From: Phoronis ovalis
Taxonomy: Eukaryota > Phoronida > Phoronidae
DNA length: 13,346 bases
Direction of reading: 5' to 3'
NCBI GenBank assembly: GCA_028565635.1
Contig: JAOXYB010038751.1
Span: forward strand, 1 to 13,346
Shown here: piece after piece, positions 1 through 13,346 of the stretch
Layout of the letters: every line of letters begins with the position of its first letter
How positions within the stretch are numbered: the first letter of the stretch is position 1
Notes under the pieces: generated by a model
What the model saw: the letters and a program-made list of their open reading frames with translations, nothing else
Told to the model about the DNA's origin: nothing
Databases searched by the model: none
Program-made: the position numbers and the translations under genes

Positions 1-288
1 GCAATTCCTTTCGCTCAAATAACCAATTTAAACAGCGTACAATGATGATTCTTCGAATCGTCGTTGTCTTGTTTGTACTAGACACACACTCTCAGATACT
101 AGTTTATTCCCAAACATTTTTGCGCTTAAACGAAACTATAAGTTAGTTAAATACAAACTTGTTTTATCCCTGTCACAGCAATGTTATCACACATTAATTT
201 GTATTTTATAGCTAATGGATGTGTTTAAAAAAGTCTCAGTAATATAAATGCCAGGTCATTATTATAGCTTTGTCATCTTTGTAAACAG

Positions 289-10150
<9,862 letters not shown>

Positions 10151-11945
10151 TACAGTGGCAAGACATTACTAAGTACTAAAACAGTAATACTAACTGTTAC
10201 AGTAATAATTCAATATATGATAAAGTTTTGTTTTGTTTTTATATTGTACTAAAATTCAGATAATAGTTAATAATTTAACTTTTTGATGATGAGAGAATAT
10301 TTTATGCTCTTTGACTTTGTAGGTCTTATGCAATAGCCTGTTATTGAATAATACTCCTGGATTTCACGACTAGCCAGTTACCTTTAAATTATACAAAATA
10401 GTTAAACTCTCCTAACAGGCTAGCTACAGTATTACTGGAACTGGGTATAGTAATCTTATAAATACCGTCATTGGTAGCACTAATATTACATTTTCCTGCT
10501 TACATGTATTAAATTATAGTACTACATTACTTTTCTATAAAAAATTCAAGTATATGCTTGAATCTCAGTGTCACAATTAACTGTTTGATATGTTCAGTGA
10601 ATTTGTTTATTATTTAATTCACAATATTTATAAATTCAGTAAAAAATAAGTTTACTATAAAGAGTTTTCTTGTTGCAATATGTTAATGCTGCTTCCTTCA
10701 CCTTTGTTCCTCATTGACAGAAATATTATAATTAAACTGAATGACACTTAGTGATGGCGACTTCTGGGGTAATAGAAAGTAGTGACTTTCCCTTGTACAC
10801 AAAGGGTATACAAGGTTCATATTTGGTTCGGTTTACGTTTTCGTGCTTTTGATTTCCAAGACAACATTATGTTTATACCGGATTGTTAATATGCTACTAA
10901 ATAGATGTGTTAATCAGTTGAAGTTGGCGATCATTTCTTTGTGACATTTAAATGTTTGTGCTTGTGATACCATACATGTGTGAAATGCATGGAAAGCCAA
11001 TGAAAATATCTTAGTTTGTAGTTCGGATAAATTATCCTTTGACGTATAGACCCTTTGTGGTTTCGATAAATTCTGTCCAAATATGTTATGATGTTCTAAT
11101 GAAGCAAGAAGAAGAGTAAAAGGATAAACAATCAAAAACAAGTTTCTGCTTTGTTTCTAAAACTGAGTCAAGTTGATAATCAACATATGATAACGTATGA
11201 GCACAAAAATAAAAGGAAGAAAACTGCGCTTCACACAACTTGGTGAACTTAAACACTATTTTATGAAACATATCAAATTGTCTCTGGTAAAGTTATCTTT
11301 ATCATTTGCTCTCACCATCATCTATTTTACTAACATTTTCCGACTTAGGAAATTAATTTAAAAGCGGTCGTAAAAATACCTTTGTCAGTTGTCAGCAGTG
11401 GTCACTGTCACCCCGGACTGTCACGCCCTGGAATGTTTTGTATTGGTACTTATTAACCTATCATTGTTGGCTTCTTCTGGTACTTTTCAATTTTCATATT
11501 ATTTTCTGTCCTGGAATAAAATCATACATGAATAACACACATTAAGGGAAAAACTCTGCTACGTTCCAGGCGTTTTCTTCATTTTTTCTTCTCAATGCTA
11601 GTCAGCATTTAAATATATCTTTATTTTCCGAAACAAGAACTGTAAGTATTTACTAAAGCTTCTAAGCTTCGTTAAGCATTATCACCCACTTTATTTATTA
11701 TTTAATACTAAATTTTATGAAGGATAAAACGCAAAAGGGAGGTAAAATCAACTGATAAACGCGTGTAAAGTTGCTAAGTGCAGGAGTGCAGGGGCCTTTA
11801 CAACGAGTAAAAACTAAACGCACAAAAGTGTTAACTTTCGATTTATCAACTTAATGCATCTTTATCCTAATCACTTTCCTCCAAGAAGGATTACTATAAT
11901 TAAATACTATACAGTAAATGTTAGATTAGTATTAAAAGCGAGGGC
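10151..11945 (+). other. WDR19 3' UTR and gene-free downstream region
   Basis: The first part must be the 3' UTR, but its end is uncertain. Candidate poly(A) signals are GATAAA at 10219-10224 followed by a GT-rich stretch, ATTAAA at 10508-10513, ATTAAA at 10731-10736 and AATAAA at 11208-11213. None is decisive. The rest is AT-rich. Two minus-strand open frames (10914-11141 and 11086-11271) match nothing I recognise and have the base composition of spacer DNA. Confidence 0.6.
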
Positions 11946-12014
11946 TTAAGGCATTATACAATAACATAATAAAATGCACACCGAACAATAAATTGATGTT
12001 AACAATGTGTTTAC

Positions 12015-12287
12015 TTGCAACGTTGCTGGTATTGCGTGAGATCTATCTGTTGCAGTTTCAATTTGATCTTCTATACAAGTTATTATATTCATTGCAGCTT
12101 CTCGGTTCACCCTGTACCTAGCCAACCACGTCAGCTGTTTTGGCTCCTGATATACTGTTTATCCGCCGTCACTTGCTACCATTTCTTCGTTAGTGAACAC
12201 TTCCAAAGGGTTGCTTCTATCTCTAAATACCCTTTCCCGCCTTAATTGGGGACCAGCAAAATAATTAGCGGCTACCAGCAGCGCCAT
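12015..12287 (-). pseudogene. PIF/Harbinger (HARBI1-like) transposase, N-terminal part, interrupted
   Basis: Seen on the minus strand: an ATG (12287-12285) opens a frame reading MALLVAANYFAGP, then RRERVFRDRSNPLEVF, then TNEEMVA. It breaks at 12172, where 54 foreign bases bring an in-frame TAA (12161-12159). After the 54 bases the same frame resumes RYRVNREAAMNII, then CIEDQIETATDRSHAIP and ATLQ. Known of the family: PIF/Harbinger nucleases begin with an RxRxNPL..F.DEE...RYR segment, followed by helices with HAIP..LQV before the DDE domain. The frame becomes unrelated after LQ at 12015, where the next bases are GTAAAC, a possible splice donor, so this may be a first exon. No DDE domain follows in the window, so the gene is broken or truncated. 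The open frame after the insert runs on to a stop at 11948-11946. Confidence 0.75.
12119..12172 (-). repeat. 54-bp insert in the transposase relic (inverted copy 1)
   Basis: Read on the minus strand this runs from GTGACGGCGG to GGTTGGCTA. It is identical, base for base, to 12890-12943 on the plus strand, and the flanks of the two copies do not match. It splits the transposase codons between NEEMVA and RYRVNRE. The surrounding frame is continuous when these 54 bases are ignored, so this copy is the inserted one. Confidence 0.9.
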
Positions 12288-12436
12288 TTTTATTCCCTTG
12301 CGTAAATTTTACGAGAGGTTTATATACCACTCGTAGATTTACGAAGAAATTTACGAACGTTCGTACGTAAGAATGCTTTGTGAAATGGGTCGCACATAAA
12401 AAAATCTTCGTACGAAGCTTTGTGAAACTGGACCCT
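12288..12436 (-). mobile_element. Probable terminal region of the Harbinger element
   Basis: This segment lies directly upstream of the transposase ATG. It holds two direct copies of a motif that reads, on the minus strand, CCA(G/T)TTTCACAAAGC followed by TTCGTACG-type bases (12431-12417 and 12388-12375, 42 bp apart). It also holds a perfect 14-bp palindrome TACGAACGTTCGTA (12352-12365) and several CGTAAATT-type words. The position and repeat-rich form fit a transposon end. No matching opposite end was found in the window, so the element limits are uncertain. Confidence 0.5.
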
Positions 12437-12889
12437 GGACCCAGTTCAGCCTTCACAGCACAAGCACATCCCTCCCAGCTGATCGAAAAGTCACGGAGAA
12501 ACACTCGGAAAAATTACTCACGCTCTCTCCCATCCAGTTGTTAGCAATTTAGCAATAAACTCGGAAAACCATAGAGAAATGGCGATTTGGTCGGAAAACT
12601 GGATAATCCCGCAGCAATTCCGATATGTTTCTCAATGAGTTTCCGACCATTTCTTCGTATCATATGTGAAGGGTTCTATGATATCCTTGGGTTGTAGGGA
12701 AGTTAATAAAAAAAAAATGAAATCTGTTTTAATATACATAATATAATAAATATTAAAAATATTTATTTATGAAGTTACAGAGAAAACAATTTTTATGAAT
12801 ATAATGTGGAAATATTTCAAAAAGGAGAGACTCAGATATCCGTCCATTAACATTCCAATGCACTCTTAGACAAGTACCATGTCTTCTAT
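12437..12889. other. Gene-free spacer with an interrupted inverted repeat
   Basis: No gene recognised. TCGGAAAA-type words recur between 12500 and 12660. AGAAATGG (12575-12582) plus TCGGAAAAC (12591-12599) face an uninterrupted inverted GTTTCCGACCATTTCT (12639-12654). From 12705 to 12830 the DNA is very AT-rich. Confidence 0.6.
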
Positions 12890-12943
12890 GTGACGGCGGA
12901 TAAACAGTATATCAGGAGCCAAAACAGCTGACGTGGTTGGCTA
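12890..12943 (+). repeat. 54-bp inverted copy 2
   Basis: A perfect inverted partner of 12119-12172, 717 bp away. This copy is not inside a recognised gene. A 10-base direct repeat AATGCACTCT lies before it (12857-12866) and at its right edge (12943-12952), which may be chance. Confidence 0.9.
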
Positions 12944-13320
12944 ATGCACTCTCGGACTTGTGACCGAGCGAGGAATCTTAAAACGTTTTTATCGGCCGAA
13001 CACCGTCCACGTCGATTCAGCTAGTACAAACAAATATCAAAGTGATCCGGAAAAAGCGACATCAAACCTTATATAAATTATAGCTTAATATAAATTATAA
13101 ACAAACTCTTAGTGTCCATTATAGAGAAGGAAAGTCAATTTCTTGTTCTTCTTACAGTTGAAATAAAAACCGTAAACAGCGTTATAGAACGTTATGTTAG
13201 TGCATGACGTTGAGCATTGGCGGGTTTTAGAAAGTATTATGGCGTAATTGTCGGGTTTTAGATAGTGGGTAGTAGGTAGGTAGTCCGTTGGGCGTATTCC
13301 GGTAGACGGCGCTGCCAGTA
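12944..13320. other. CpG-richer gene-free stretch before the window edge
   Basis: No coding region recognised. CpG dinucleotides look more frequent here than in the rest of the window (for example ATCGGCCGAAC near 12990 and around 13290-13315). This could mean the 5' flank of a gene beyond the window. Confidence 0.4.
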
Positions 13321-13342
13321 TGACGTCACAGGTCAAAGGTCA
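13321..13342 (+). promoter_or_regulatory. Perfect CRE plus perfect DR1 nuclear-receptor site
   Basis: TGACGTCA (13321-13328) is the full palindromic cAMP-response element bound by CREB/ATF proteins. One base later AGGTCA-A-AGGTCA (13330-13342) is a perfect direct repeat with one-base spacing, the site of HNF4, COUP-TF and RXR-type receptors. The sequence match is certain. Function is inferred, since the target gene would lie outside the window. Confidence 0.5.
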
Positions 13343-13346
13343 CGAT

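Noticed and set aside
1-288. A possible earlier WDR19 exon
   Set aside because: I see no segment with family similarity and good splice sites; an in-frame TAG at 265-267 separates it from exon 1. It is most likely intron.
10914-11271. Two minus-strand open frames downstream of WDR19
   Set aside because: Short, overlapping in different frames, without recognisable domain and with spacer-like composition.
12265-12504. Minus-strand open frame of 79 codons over the Harbinger end
   Set aside because: It is in a different frame from the transposase start at 12287 and consists mostly of terminal repeat sequence.
12119-12943. Reading the two 54-bp copies as terminal inverted repeats of an 825-bp TA-flanked transposon
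   Set aside because: A TA is present at both outer edges, but the left copy interrupts a transposase frame that continues on its outer side, so its outer edge is not a natural transposon boundary.

Overview
The window is eukaryotic, AT-rich animal DNA. It has spliced genes with GT-AG introns, no operons and no Shine-Dalgarno sites, and its non-coding DNA is full of degraded mobile elements. The main gene is so close to vertebrate WDR19 that an invertebrate animal with a slow-evolving protein set is the best guess. The species cannot be named from the sequence alone. The introns are mostly 0.1-0.5 kb, with two long ones (1.05 and 2.0 kb) that carry repeats.

Positions 289-10150 (+ strand) hold the 3' part of one gene, WDR19 (IFT144), a core subunit of the intraflagellar transport complex A needed for cilia. 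I resolve 17 coding exons that join with no frame break into 2406 nt, that is 801 codons plus a TAA stop. They cover the end of the second beta-propeller, the whole TPR-like helical solenoid and the C-terminal cysteine pairs. The N-terminal part (roughly 540 residues by comparison with the vertebrate protein) lies upstream of the window.

The introns hold several mobile elements. Intron 5 has a 642-bp TA-flanked DNA element with repeated terminal motifs (2022-2663). Intron 6 has a tRNA-derived SINE in reverse orientation (about 3255-3430). Intron 13 has a 160-bp foldback MITE (6626-6785). Intron 15 has a diverged tandem repeat of about 0.32-kb units (about 8230-9130).

Downstream of WDR19 (10151-13346) there is no intact gene. 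On the minus strand, 12287-12015, lies the first part of a PIF/Harbinger (HARBI1-like) transposase. It is interrupted by exactly 54 bp (12119-12172), and a perfect inverted copy of those 54 bp lies 717 bp away at 12890-12943. This is the most unusual structure in the window. The last 30 bases contain a perfect CRE palindrome next to a perfect DR1 nuclear-receptor site, which may mark the promoter of a gene beyond the window.
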